Shown here in pieces: positions 24,846 through 33,379 of a stretch of DNA of 64,000 bases (position 1 is the first letter of the stretch; each line of letters opens with the position of its first letter). Position numbers and translations under genes: made by a program. The notes under the pieces were generated by a model. That model saw only the letters and a program-made list of their open reading frames with translations, was not told where the DNA came from and searched no databases. Source of the DNA: Pseudohongiella nitratireducens (GTDB lineage: Bacteria; Pseudomonadota; Gammaproteobacteria; Pseudomonadales; Pseudohongiellaceae). The DNA lies in NCBI RefSeq assembly GCF_001642735.1, contig NZ_LWHM01000026.1:1-64000 (forward strand), given 5' to 3'.

Positions 24846-24886
24846 CACGACTGCTTTTCTCAGCCAAAAAATGCACGCATAAAAAA

Positions 24887-24911
24887 AAGCCCGGCGGATC
24901 AGGCCGAGCTT
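24887..24911. terminator. Hairpin after the VanZ-like gene, T-run on the minus strand
   Basis: AAGCCCGGC, a 7-base loop and GCCGAGCTT pair at 8 of 9. An A-run (24881-24888) on the left gives a T-run for minus-strand transcription, so it would end readthrough from the M16 protease/rapA operon. It could also end the epimerase transcript, though without a T-run. Confidence 0.5.
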
Positions 24912-24941
24912 AGAGTCATACTACTATCAAGGGAGAGATAA

Positions 24942-24986
24942 ATGAAACAAAACCCACAATTTTGTCTGCAATCTACCTACACTTAA
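24942..24986 (+). other. Possible 14-codon ORF in the gap before the M16 gene
   Basis: AAGGGAGAG, then ATG at 24942 opens a short frame (MKQNPQFCLQSTYT, stop 24984-24986). The ribosome site is excellent, but the product is tiny and unrecognised. It may be a leader peptide or the relic of a longer gene. The rest of the 24846-25561 gap is AT-rich (25010-25120) and holds palindrome B1. Confidence 0.2.
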
Positions 24987-25342
24987 TCAGACTATTGGCC
25001 TTGTTCAAAGTTCCCACGTTTGTGCAAAAAAATTTACGTTATCCCTCAAAACAATACTTAACTATCTGAAAAATAATAATTAAAAATTCAAAAAATTACT
25101 TAAAGTAATTTCACAGAAGATTGAACTTGATGGTGGTGCCAGCGGTTAAAGTTCGCCATGGTTGTTACATTACCGTGGCTGAGAAGATTCTATTCAGAGT
25201 GGGAGTCCCCGGTACGATTAAAGCAGACGCTGTGATTTTCAGGTGCGCCTCTGACATTTGAATGCCGCAGTGACAGGATTGAGCGAGCAAGGCGTGCGTT
25301 CGAGCAAAAGAACCACCACCAACAGAACCCAGCACAAGGGAA

Positions 25343-25501
25343 GGGTATCATGGCTCAGAGGGCAGACAGTAAGACCACGTTAAGCATATCGCCTGTCGCT
25401 CGAAAACGCGGGCGGACTGTTTGAAGCCGCCAGGCTGAGTTTCCGCCCGCCGAGCGACAGGCGATATGCTGTGGTCGTCTGCCCTCTGAGCCATGATGCC
25501 C
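25343..25501. repeat. Palindromic element B1
   Basis: Outer arms GGGTATCATGGCTCAGAGGG-type and its complement pair across 25343-25367 and 25477-25501. Inner arms AGCATATCGCCTGTCGCTCG (25383-25402) and its complement (25451-25470) pair perfectly. The central core has GCGGGCGG/CCGCCCGC and the conserved phrase GAAGCCGCCAGGCTGAGTTT. The left side has short insertions (AGTA, GTTA) that would bulge. Family mates are B2 and B3 at 35.0-35.4 kb, with compensating base changes in the stem. Confidence 0.8.
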
Positions 25502-25561
25502 TGACCGCCTCCCCAGATTCATCAACGGTGCCCGGCATAAATTACGCCGAGCACCTGAAAA

Positions 25562-28495
25562 TCACAGCGCCTGCACCGTCAACTGAAGCTTCTCAGCCAC
25601 CGCCGCCTGCCCACTGTTCGAAACCACCGCCACACTCCCAAGTTCCGGCCGGAGGTACTTCTCAGCCACCCGCCGCAGGTCATCCAGCGTCACACCCAGA
25701 ATTGCCTGGCGGAACGCCATGCGGCTTTCACGGGTGCGACCGAACAGACGGTTGTAATACTCCTGCTTCGCCGCCCCTGAAGGCGATACGGAGCGGTCCA
25801 TGCTGCTGATCACGCCCAGGATGGATTCTTCCACCAGGCGTTCATGCAGCTCTTCATTGAGCATCCAGTCTACTGAACCGTCGAAGTCCTGCAGGGTTTC
25901 TTCCAGGCGTGGGTCACGGTAGGAGAAGAAGCGGAAGGAAGCGGACATCGGATCCTGTTCGGCACCGGCACCGTAGGCGCCGCCTTGTTCGCGGATGGCG
26001 CGGTGCAGGTAGGCGTTTCTGAGCACGCCAGCCAGCACGCACAGTGCCGGATGGTCGTCATGGCCACCGGGTACGGTGGGGTAGGCTTTGGCACAGAACT
26101 GCACCTGGGTGTTGGTGGTCCATAGTTCACGAACCGGTTCCCGGGTGGTGGGCAATGTCAGCGCCGCCTGTGCAGCATCGGCTGCTGGCGCCTGTTGCCA
26201 GGTCTGCTGCAGCGTCTGCAACAATTCATCGCGCTGGGCAGCTTCACCAATCAGCAGGAAGCGGCGTGGCGCCTGAGTAATGAGCTTGTGAATACGCTGG
26301 AACTTGTCCATCAGGGCATCCAGCTGGCTGTCATCGTCCAGTGACTTGATGAACTGCTTCAGGCGACGGATACCGGCCAGGCCGGTAAACTGGTGACCCA
26401 GCTGGGCAGTCGGGCTCATGCCGCTGGAGGCGGCAGAAACCGCCAGGCTGTGGCCGCGACCGGTCACATTACTGAGCTGACGGGCGCTGAGCTGGTTGAG
26501 CAACTCGCGGATGCGCTGTTTCTCATCAAAGCGCACCTTGAAGAAACTGTCATAGTGCAGCTGGCTCATTTCGCTGTGACGCGCCACCAGTGATTTGGAG
26601 GACAGCACCAGCACGGCCTTCATGTTCTGCTCGTTCTCCAGTGCGCTGCGCATGCTGGCAAAACAGTTCATACCCCCGGTCACGGCAGCCTGACGGCTTT
26701 GGATCTCGGCATAAGTCTCATCACCGACACCGAGCTCCGGATACAGTGTGCTGAACCAGGGCAGGGCGCTGAGCAGATCTTCCTCAAGTTCTGGCAAATC
26801 GACGATCACCTGCTGGTAGACCAGACCGTTAGTGCCCTGGGCATACCAGCTGACCGAACCAATGTCCGTGTCCAGCTCTTCTGCGGGGATGTCCGGCAGT
26901 TCAGCGGGGACGTCATCCAATGTGACTTTGGGCAGCATGCCGGGATCGTCTTCCTGCATCTGGCGCTCGTCCAGGCGCTTGTTCAGATCAATAATGGCAG
27001 CTTTTTCTTCATCGCTCAGGCGAGCCTGGATTGACGCCAGTTTGCTGGTCTCGGCGAGGATTTCGCGGTTGGCCAGTTCAGTATCCGGGGTCAGTGTCAG
27101 TGTGACACGGTGCTGATTGGACAGCAGCCAGCGCTTGATCAGACCAGGTATGAACTGCGGGTCTTTGATGTCTTCACGCAGCTGTGCCAGTGCCGGTTCG
27201 ATGTCGAGCACCTCAAAGGGGTCGCCACGATGCACCACCGTGGGCAGGCCGGTCATCAGCAACTGCAGACCGTAAGGCGCGCCATCACCGGAGATTTCGC
27301 GCTGGTGCAGTTCCAGCTGATGCAACGCCGATTCGACGTGTGAGGCGTCGACGCCGTTTTCAGCCAGGTCATTGAGGGTGTCGAGCACCAGTTTCTCTGT
27401 TGCCGCGGCGGCATCCGGGTCGCAGCCTTCCAGGCCGCAAAGGAAGCTCATCTCGCGGTTGTTGTCTTCCAGGCCACACAATGGAGAAGGCGCCTGGCCA
27501 ATTGCGCTGGTTTCCAGTGCCTGCATCAGCGGGCTGGCGCTGTTATCCAGCAGCACGGAGCTGAGCAGTTGTGCGCGATACAGCTCTGTCAGGTCGGTGC
27601 TCTCTCCCAGCAACCAGCCCATCACCACATGCGTCTGCTTGTCGACGCCTTCTTCGGGGTCAACCGCGTAGGACTCCTGCACTCTGACCGGAGCGAGGTA
27701 ACGCTTCTCTTCCCCGGCGCTGAAATGCACTGGCAAGCGATTAAAACGGGCCAGCGCCAGTGCTTCAAAGTCGGCCTGAAGCTCATCAGCGGGGATGTCG
27801 CCATAGGTCATGAAAATGGCGTTGCTGGGATGGTAGTGCGTTTTGTAGAACTGTTTCAGTTCCGCGTAACTCAGGTCCGGAATATGGGCTGGCTCACCGC
27901 CACTGTTGTAGTGATAGGTGGTGCCCGGAAACAGGTAACTGCTCATGGTCTGCCAGAGTCGGGCAACCGGAGAACTCATGGCGCCCTTCATTTCGTTATA
28001 GACGACGCCTTTGTACTGCAGCTCACTGGCTGGATTGTCGTCTTCGCTAAATGCCAGGCGGTGGCCTTCCTGGGCAAAATCCAGCTCATGAAGATTGGAG
28101 AAAAATACTGCATCAAGATAGACATGCAGCAGGTTGTTAAAGTCTTTTCGATTTCTAGTGGCGAACGGGTAAGCCGTGCAGTCGCTGCTGGTAAAGGCGT
28201 TCATGAAGGTGTTCAGCGAGCGCCGGATCATGGTGAAGAAAGGGTCTCGAACCGGGTACTTTTCACTGCCACACAAAGCGGTGTGCTCCAGGATATGGGC
28301 GACGCCCTTGGAGTCCATGGGCAGGGTGCGCAGGGCAACCAGGAAGACATTTTCGGGATTGTCGGCGGCCAGGTGGAAATGCTTGGCACCGGTTTTGTTG
28401 TGCTCAAACTCCTGCATCTCAATTTGCAGCGAAGGAATGTTGTGGCTGCGCAGCCAGGTAAAGGCCGGATGTGCGTTGGTCGACGATTGCGTCAT
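25562..28495 (-). CDS. M16C-family zinc metalloprotease (PreP/insulinase-like)
   Basis: A 977-residue peptidase of the presequence-protease type. The inverted zinc site HILEH (H67, E70, H71) is followed by TALCGSEKYPVRDPFF, diagnostic of M16C, and NAFTSSDCTAYPFATRN. The middle M16C-associated domain and the second M16 half with REQGGAYGAGAEQ complete the clamshell. It degrades short peptides, probably in the cytoplasm as no signal peptide is seen. ATG at 28495 overlaps the rapA stop (ATGA), and the longer frame upstream is just rapA sequence. The overlap implies one operon with rapA. Confidence 0.9.
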   Translation of the reverse strand: MTQSSTNAHPAFTWLRSHNIPSLQIEMQEFEHNKTGAKHFHLAADNPENVFLVALRTLPMDSKGVAHILEHTALCGSEKYPVRDPFFTMIRRSLNTFMNAFTSSDCTAYPFATRNRKDFNNLLHVYLDAVFFSNLHELDFAQEGHRLAFSEDDNPASELQYKGVVYNEMKGAMSSPVARLWQTMSSYLFPGTTYHYNSGGEPAHIPDLSYAELKQFYKTHYHPSNAIFMTYGDIPADELQADFEALALARFNRLPVHFSAGEEKRYLAPVRVQESYAVDPEEGVDKQTHVVMGWLLGESTDLTELYRAQLLSSVLLDNSASPLMQALETSAIGQAPSPLCGLEDNNREMSFLCGLEGCDPDAAAATEKLVLDTLNDLAENGVDASHVESALHQLELHQREISGDGAPYGLQLLMTGLPTVVHRGDPFEVLDIEPALAQLREDIKDPQFIPGLIKRWLLSNQHRVTLTLTPDTELANREILAETSKLASIQARLSDEEKAAIIDLNKRLDERQMQEDDPGMLPKVTLDDVPAELPDIPAEELDTDIGSVSWYAQGTNGLVYQQVIVDLPELEEDLLSALPWFSTLYPELGVGDETYAEIQSRQAAVTGGMNCFASMRSALENEQNMKAVLVLSSKSLVARHSEMSQLHYDSFFKVRFDEKQRIRELLNQLSARQLSNVTGRGHSLAVSAASSGMSPTAQLGHQFTGLAGIRRLKQFIKSLDDDSQLDALMDKFQRIHKLITQAPRRFLLIGEAAQRDELLQTLQQTWQQAPAADAAQAALTLPTTREPVRELWTTNTQVQFCAKAYPTVPGGHDDHPALCVLAGVLRNAYLHRAIREQGGAYGAGAEQDPMSASFRFFSYRDPRLEETLQDFDGSVDWMLNEELHERLVEESILGVISSMDRSVSPSGAAKQEYYNRLFGRTRESRMAFRQAILGVTLDDLRRVAEKYLRPELGSVAVVSNSGQAAVAEKLQLTVQAL

Positions 28496-31400
28496 AAAGA
28501 TTCCTGTTCGTGATTTGCTGATGGTGGTGCCGGGTCCGGAAAAATCGTGTGCACGGCAACCAGTTGGGCTTTGGCCTGACTCAGACATTCATGCAGGGCA
28601 CGGGTCTGGTCTTTCAGATAATCGATTTCTTCTTCCCTTATATTGGGATTGCGCTGCTGTAATGCAAGCAGGCGTTTGATTTCGGCTGTCTGCCGCTCGA
28701 GCATGTGCTTGGAGGCCAGTGCAGCCAGCTTTTCGGTTTGCACCTGGGCGAGTTTACGCGTCTTCTTGGCCAGGCTGTTCAGTTTGCGCTGATATTCGGC
28801 CAGCACCTTGGTGATCGCCGGGCGGGCATCATCCACCGGACGCAGCCCACTATCCGTGTAAAGTTTCTCATTGCCGGGCAGGACGGAAAATTTACTGTCT
28901 TCATCCATCACCGCATGCAGAATAAACGCAGTCTCCGGCAGGTATTTGGCCAGCTGCAGATGTGACGGGGCGCTGACTTTGATGCGGAACAGACAGGTCA
29001 TGATCAGATCGGTACGGGCGGGTATGGACGGCTGCCACTCCAGCAGGCTGACCGACGCCTTGCCCTGGTGTGATGACATCACCAGATCCAGGGCACCATT
29101 GATCATGGGGTGCTGCCAGGACAAAAAAGCACGGTCTTCACGGCGCACGGCCAGGTCGCGTTCAAAGCAGGCATCGATGCCATCTTCGGGCAGGCCGGGG
29201 AAGACCGGCAGCAGCATGTCATCGCTGGGAATCACAGTGTAGCTGCCGTCGAGGTTTGCTTCGTTGTGGACGTTATAGCGATCCAGTACCTGGACCATCC
29301 AGTCTTTCAGGCTGCTGTCCTGCTCGGTTTTGCGGATTTTTTCGATGACCCTGGCGGCAGTATCTGCATTGAAGGAATTCATTTCCAGCAGGCGATCACG
29401 ACCTTGTTCCATGTCCTGTTGCAAGGCTTGCCGGCGAGTTGCTACGGCCTTGAGAAAATCCGGGAGCGATTGATCAGGGCCCTTTTCTGGATTCTCATCT
29501 GCACTCTCGTCTGCATTGGCAGGCTCGACAGCAGGTCCGGCGCCTTGAAGTTGTGCCTGCAGTGGTTCCCGAAACTCCTGCCACAGTCGCCAGCCGGTAC
29601 TGGCAATCTGGGTGAAGGCATTGAGGCCCTGATCGTACCAGTGGAACAGGATGGCCTCGGGGCTGGCATTGCCGTCGGCATTATCGCGACGGTAAGGCAC
29701 GTGCAGATTGACGTTTCCCTGTTGACCGATACGGTCCAGGCGTCCGATGCGCTGTTCCAGCAGGTCGGGGTTGTCGGGCAGGTCGAACAGCACCAGATGC
29801 TGGCAGAACTGGAAGTTGCGGCCTTCGCTGCCGATTTCCGAGCACACCAGGATACGTGCGGCTTCGTCAGACTCGTCGCCCGCAAAGTAGGCGGCTGCGC
29901 GGTCACGTTCCAGCAGACTCATTTTGCGGTTGAACACCGTACTGCGAATGCCGGCATGACGGCGCAGGTAATAGTCGATGGCAATGGCCAGGTCGTCACT
30001 GGCACAGATCAGCAAGGCCTTTCCGTCTACTGTGGGCAACCAATCGGCCAGCCAGGCCAGCTTTTGACTGTGTGGCGCCAGGCGCGCTGCTGATGCATTG
30101 TCTTCATCACTGGTCGATGGCAGCTTGGCGGCCGCAGCATCAGGGCTCAGCGGATGCGGGTGCAGCACCCGTTTGGGGAATCCTTGCAGGTTTTGACGGG
30201 TATTGCGAAACAGCACCCGTCCGGTGCCGTGCTGATCCAGCAGGTCGGCCAGTTGCTCCGGGTTGTCCGCAAATTTGTCCTGCAACTTGTCAATATCAGC
30301 GGCCACCTTCTGGTAGGCCTGTTGTTCTTTGAGAAAGGACGGGTAATCGTTGAAGCGGGCGGGGTCGAGTAGTTGCAACAGGGCGAAAAAGTTGGCGTTG
30401 CCCATTTGTTCCGGCGTCGCGGACAGTAGCAGCAGGCCTTTGCAGGCGGCGGCCAGGTGCTGAAGTGTCAGTAGCGTCTGGTCGCCGGTGCTGGCATTGT
30501 CCCGGGAAGCTGGCTGTGCCGTCTGTTTTGTCAGTTCTGTTTGGGCATCGGCAGGATCTGCGCCATTCAGTACGTGATCGGTTTCAAAATAGTCGGCTTC
30601 AATATGGGCGGCTTCAATATGATGGGCTTCATCAATGATGCAAAGATCCCAGCCTGCCTGACAGGCATCGGCTGTGTCGTTGCTGTTTGTGGCAAACAGG
30701 CTCAACGGGCAGAGCACCAGTTGTGCGCTTTGAAAAGGGTTGTCGCCGTCACTGTCGCGCAGGGCTTTGATCCGTGCCTTGTCGAGGATGGTGAACTTCA
30801 GGTTGAAGCGTCGCAACATCTCAACCAGCCATTGGTGAAGCAGGGCGTCCGGCACCACAATCAGGGCGCGTTTAGCCAGACCGCTGACCAGTTGCTGCTG
30901 AAGGATCATGCCGGCTTCGATGGTTTTACCCAGGCCGACTTCATCTGCCAGCATGACTCTTGGTGCATAGCGGCTGGCGACTTCATTGGCAATATAAACC
31001 TGGTGGGGAATCAGTTCGGCGCGGACGCTGCTTAGCCCCATCAGTCCGCTTCGCTCTGCCTGACCTTGCACGCGCAAGGCGTCGCGTTTGAGATTGAACC
31101 AGTAGTGTGATTCAAACTGACCGGCAAAAAGCCGATCCAGTGGGCGGTTCATGCTGACATCATCAGGTAGCAGCACTTCGGGCAGCGGGTGAGTCTCATC
31201 GCCCACGCGAACCTGGTAGACCAGCGTGTGCTGAGGGGTCAGATTGACATCAACAATTTCTGCCTGTTTGGCGTCTTCACGCTCCAGCATCTCGGCCAGG
31301 TCAATATGATGACCGGGTTTGAGGATCAGACGGGTCAGCGGGGCGCTGGCCTGGGCGTATTGACGCTGTTCTTCACTGGCGTTGAACTGCAGGGTCACGG

Positions 31401-31497
31401 TGCGACCCTGTATTTCACTGACGGTTCCGAGCCCTAAATCTGGCTCTGTGTCGCTGAGCCATCGCTGGCCCATTGCGAAAATTCGATTATTTGACAT
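28492..31497 (-). CDS. rapA: RNA polymerase-associated ATPase RapA (SWI2/SNF2)
   Basis: A 1001-residue Swi2/Snf2 ATPase that helps RNA polymerase recycle. The N-terminal Tudor-like domain starts FAMGQRWLSDTEPDLGLGTV. Walker A is ADEVGLGKTIEAGMI (about 184-198) and Walker B is CIIDEAHH (about 280). The C-terminal helicase half has CSEIGSEGRNFQFCQHLVLFDLP and QRIGRLDRIGQQ. It is slightly longer than the E. coli protein. An acidic insert directly after DEAHH (EADYFETDHVLNGADPADAQ and on) contains a short duplicated HIEA unit. First gene of the operon with the M16 protease. Confidence 0.95.
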   Translation of the reverse strand: MSNNRIFAMGQRWLSDTEPDLGLGTVSEIQGRTVTLQFNASEEQRQYAQASAPLTRLILKPGHHIDLAEMLEREDAKQAEIVDVNLTPQHTLVYQVRVGDETHPLPEVLLPDDVSMNRPLDRLFAGQFESHYWFNLKRDALRVQGQAERSGLMGLSSVRAELIPHQVYIANEVASRYAPRVMLADEVGLGKTIEAGMILQQQLVSGLAKRALIVVPDALLHQWLVEMLRRFNLKFTILDKARIKALRDSDGDNPFQSAQLVLCPLSLFATNSNDTADACQAGWDLCIIDEAHHIEAAHIEADYFETDHVLNGADPADAQTELTKQTAQPASRDNASTGDQTLLTLQHLAAACKGLLLLSATPEQMGNANFFALLQLLDPARFNDYPSFLKEQQAYQKVAADIDKLQDKFADNPEQLADLLDQHGTGRVLFRNTRQNLQGFPKRVLHPHPLSPDAAAAKLPSTSDEDNASAARLAPHSQKLAWLADWLPTVDGKALLICASDDLAIAIDYYLRRHAGIRSTVFNRKMSLLERDRAAAYFAGDESDEAARILVCSEIGSEGRNFQFCQHLVLFDLPDNPDLLEQRIGRLDRIGQQGNVNLHVPYRRDNADGNASPEAILFHWYDQGLNAFTQIASTGWRLWQEFREPLQAQLQGAGPAVEPANADESADENPEKGPDQSLPDFLKAVATRRQALQQDMEQGRDRLLEMNSFNADTAARVIEKIRKTEQDSSLKDWMVQVLDRYNVHNEANLDGSYTVIPSDDMLLPVFPGLPEDGIDACFERDLAVRREDRAFLSWQHPMINGALDLVMSSHQGKASVSLLEWQPSIPARTDLIMTCLFRIKVSAPSHLQLAKYLPETAFILHAVMDEDSKFSVLPGNEKLYTDSGLRPVDDARPAITKVLAEYQRKLNSLAKKTRKLAQVQTEKLAALASKHMLERQTAEIKRLLALQQRNPNIREEEIDYLKDQTRALHECLSQAKAQLVAVHTIFPDPAPPSANHEQESL

Positions 31498-31508
31498 GCA
31501 ATGACTCT

Positions 31509-32435
31509 TTACTGCGAGGCAGGAGACTGCTGTTCTGATGCTGCTGCCTTTGTTGCTGTTTTTTCACCCGAGTTATCAGTCTCATCAGGTGTTGTTGGCG
31601 GTTTTTCCAGCGTCAGCCGTCCCAGTTTTCCTTGCCTGTAATCATGCAGAAGGATTTCAGAAACACGGTGCCAGTCGACACCGTGACGGGTTTTACAAGA
31701 GCGGCGCATGGCCAGCTCGGTCATAAAGTCTTCTGCCTTTTCTGGCAGCTCTTTGAAGCCGTAATGCTTTTTCATGGCTTCAGGGAAATCGCGGATCAGG
31801 AATTCGGCGGTATCCATCGCGACATCTTCAAACACAATCGCCGTATTGCGAATGGCACCGGAAGCGGCCAGGCGCACGGCAGCGTCCTGGTCTTCCAGTT
31901 TTGGCCACAGCACGCCCGGAGTATCAAACAGGTACCACTGCTCGTTGAGCTTGATGCGCTGCTGTTTTTTGGTGACTGCCGGTTCGTTACCGGTGCGTGC
32001 CAGTTTTCGGCCCGCCATCAGGTTGAGCAGGGTGGATTTGCCAACATTGGGAATGCCGGCGATCACAGCGGTGTATTTACGCTTGGGTGGCAGGCCTTTG
32101 ACCAGTTGCTGACACTGGGTAACGATTTGTTGTGTGCTCAGCGCCTTGGCGTCACCTTTTTGCAACTTGCCATTGGCCAGCGCCGCACAGCCTGTCTGGC
32201 TGTTGAGGTATTTGATCCACTCACGGGTGCGATGCGGGTCGGCCAGGTCGGCTTTGTTGAGGATATGCAGACAGGGCTTGTGGTGCTGGCGGCGCATCTT
32301 GTGCATCAGCGGATTGGAGCTGGCACCGGGCAGCCGCGCATCCAGTACTTCGATGACAACGTCTATCTGTTGCATCAGTTTGGCCAGCTCTTTGTTGGCC
32401 TTGAACATGTGTCCGGGATACCAGGATATGGCCAT
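31509..32435 (-). CDS. rbgA: Ribosome biogenesis GTPase RbgA/YlqF
   Basis: A 308-residue circularly permuted GTPase. The order is G4 (LNKADL), G1 (GIPNVGKSTLLN) and G3 (DTPGVLWPK), as in the YlqF/YawG group, which acts in large ribosomal subunit assembly. ATG at 32435 gives the family N-terminus MAISWYPGHMFKANKELAKL. The longer frame to 32576 runs into the candidate RNA region and is not supported. The C-terminal tail (EKPPTTPDETDNSGEKTATK) is low-complexity. It follows rapA on the same strand by 11 bases of non-overlap but reads toward it, so it is upstream of rapA and probably cotranscribed. Confidence 0.9.
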   Translation of the reverse strand: MAISWYPGHMFKANKELAKLMQQIDVVIEVLDARLPGASSNPLMHKMRRQHHKPCLHILNKADLADPHRTREWIKYLNSQTGCAALANGKLQKGDAKALSTQQIVTQCQQLVKGLPPKRKYTAVIAGIPNVGKSTLLNLMAGRKLARTGNEPAVTKKQQRIKLNEQWYLFDTPGVLWPKLEDQDAAVRLAASGAIRNTAIVFEDVAMDTAEFLIRDFPEAMKKHYGFKELPEKAEDFMTELAMRRSCKTRHGVDWHRVSEILLHDYRQGKLGRLTLEKPPTTPDETDNSGEKTATKAAASEQQSPASQ

Positions 32436-32574
32436 GGGGCAGTGAGTCTCTGTCTGAATCAAAAAAAATTTGCTGCGAATGATAACACGTGGGAATAAAG
32501 ATTGAGGCAGTCCGTTATGAGGGGGGAAGGCGAGTGCTGAATGGTGAACTGTTCTCCAGGGATTTGGAGGCAGC

Positions 32575-32726
32575 ATGAAGTACCCGCTCTGGAAAGTGAC
32601 CAGAGACCTTTAGTCGGGTCTCACAAGGAACCCACAGTTCCGGAAGGAATCGGTGCTCTTGGTTCGGACAGCTTCATCGTCCCCCGCCAACGAAAGAGGT
32701 GGAGCTGTCTGAACCGATTTTTTTAT
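32575..32726 (+). ncRNA. Candidate structured small RNA with intrinsic terminator
   Basis: In the gap between rbgA and bolA the plus strand can fold into ACCCG (32582-32586) pairing with CGGGT (32615-32619), enclosing CTCTGG-aaagtga-CCAGAG. GGAAC-ccaca-GTTCC (32627-32641) follows. A long hairpin, GGTTCGGACAGCT (32661-32673) with AGCTGTCTGAACC (32703-32715), ends in T7 (32718-32724). Six or more GGA triplets, including CCGGAAGGAA, are exposed. I do not recognise the RNA family. The overlapping frame 32541-32777 has no protein-like features. No clear promoter was found. Confidence 0.45.
32661..32724 (+). terminator. Intrinsic terminator at the 3' end of the candidate RNA
   Basis: A 13-bp stem with one mismatch, a loop with its own inner CC-GCC/GGTGG pairing, then seven T residues at 32718-32724. 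It cannot serve rbgA, which points the other way, and bolA begins 190 bp later. It therefore implies a transcript that ends here. Confidence 0.75.
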
Positions 32727-32826
32727 TCACTTTTCCGTTGTTGTGCTGCCGGATTAAAGACAACGAATCCTCGGTAAGCAGGCATCGAATAGTCGGCACT
32801 CTTGTCGATGCCCCCGAAGGCTGTGC

Positions 32827-32832
32827 TATAAT
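32827..32832 (+). promoter_or_regulatory. Likely -10 element of the bolA promoter
   Basis: TATAAT preceded by TGTGC. A possible -35 TTGTCG lies 19 bases upstream, which is longer than ideal. It is 80 bp before the bolA start. Confidence 0.4.
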
Positions 32833-32911
32833 CTTGCCACATTTGGTCATAATGTTTGCTCGAAGTGCGAATATTGTGAAAGATTTCAATGTAATGAGGT
32901 AGTCGATAAGC

Positions 32912-33232
32912 ATGTCAGTAGAAGCAGGATCGATGGCGCAGAAGATTAATGACAAGGTCACCGCCGCTATTGAGCCCGAGCATATTGAACTGATTAATGA
33001 GAGTCATATGCATGCCGGTCCGGCAACAGAGTCTCATTTCAAGCTGACCGCTGTCTCAAACCAGTTTGAAGGCCTCAATCCAGTCAAGCGTCACCAACGT
33101 ATCTATGGTGTGCTGGCTGAAGAGTTGAAAGCGGGGGTACATGCCTTGGCCTTGCATTTGTATACCCCTGATGAGTGGCTGATCGCCATGCAAGAAGCAC
33201 CCGACTCCCCAACTTGCCGAGGAGGCAGTTAA
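32912..33232 (+). CDS. bolA: BolA-family protein
   Basis: A 106-residue BolA protein. IEPEHIELINESHMHAGPAT then ESHFKLTAVSNQFEGLNPVK carries the conserved ESHM and H residues. The C-terminus HALALHLYTPDEWL plus APDSPTCRGGS matches the true BolA subgroup rather than IbaG. BolA proteins pair with monothiol glutaredoxins around Fe-S clusters and affect cell shape and stress response. ATG at 32912 has GAGGT upstream; ATG at 32933 would also retain the whole domain. Confidence 0.92.
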   Translation: MSVEAGSMAQKINDKVTAAIEPEHIELINESHMHAGPATESHFKLTAVSNQFEGLNPVKRHQRIYGVLAEELKAGVHALALHLYTPDEWLIAMQEAPDSPTCRGGS

Positions 33233-33379
33233 GGTCGGATACACTCAGCCCCTGTGTTATGAACCATGTCATAAACCCTGACATGAATCGTGACGCTAGC
33301 CTGAAAGTGAATTGCTCCGGATCTCAAAAGGAACCGGATCGTACAGGAACAGTAAAACTGAACTAGAGGACTGTTAATA

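Noticed and set aside
27569-28513. Long plus-strand frame opposite the M16 gene
   Set aside because: Antisense shadow of a strongly conserved gene; the same applies to 29110-30093, 31632-32498, 45283-46263 and 52772-53761.
32637-32650. GTTCCGGAAGGAA resembling the conserved loop of SRP 4.5S RNA
   Set aside because: The flanking AGCAG side and the long closing helix of SRP RNA are missing, so the match is only to the GGAA tetraloop.
32541-32777. A 78-residue frame upstream of bolA
   Set aside because: It runs through the hairpins and the T-run of the terminator, has no ribosome site and no recognisable features.
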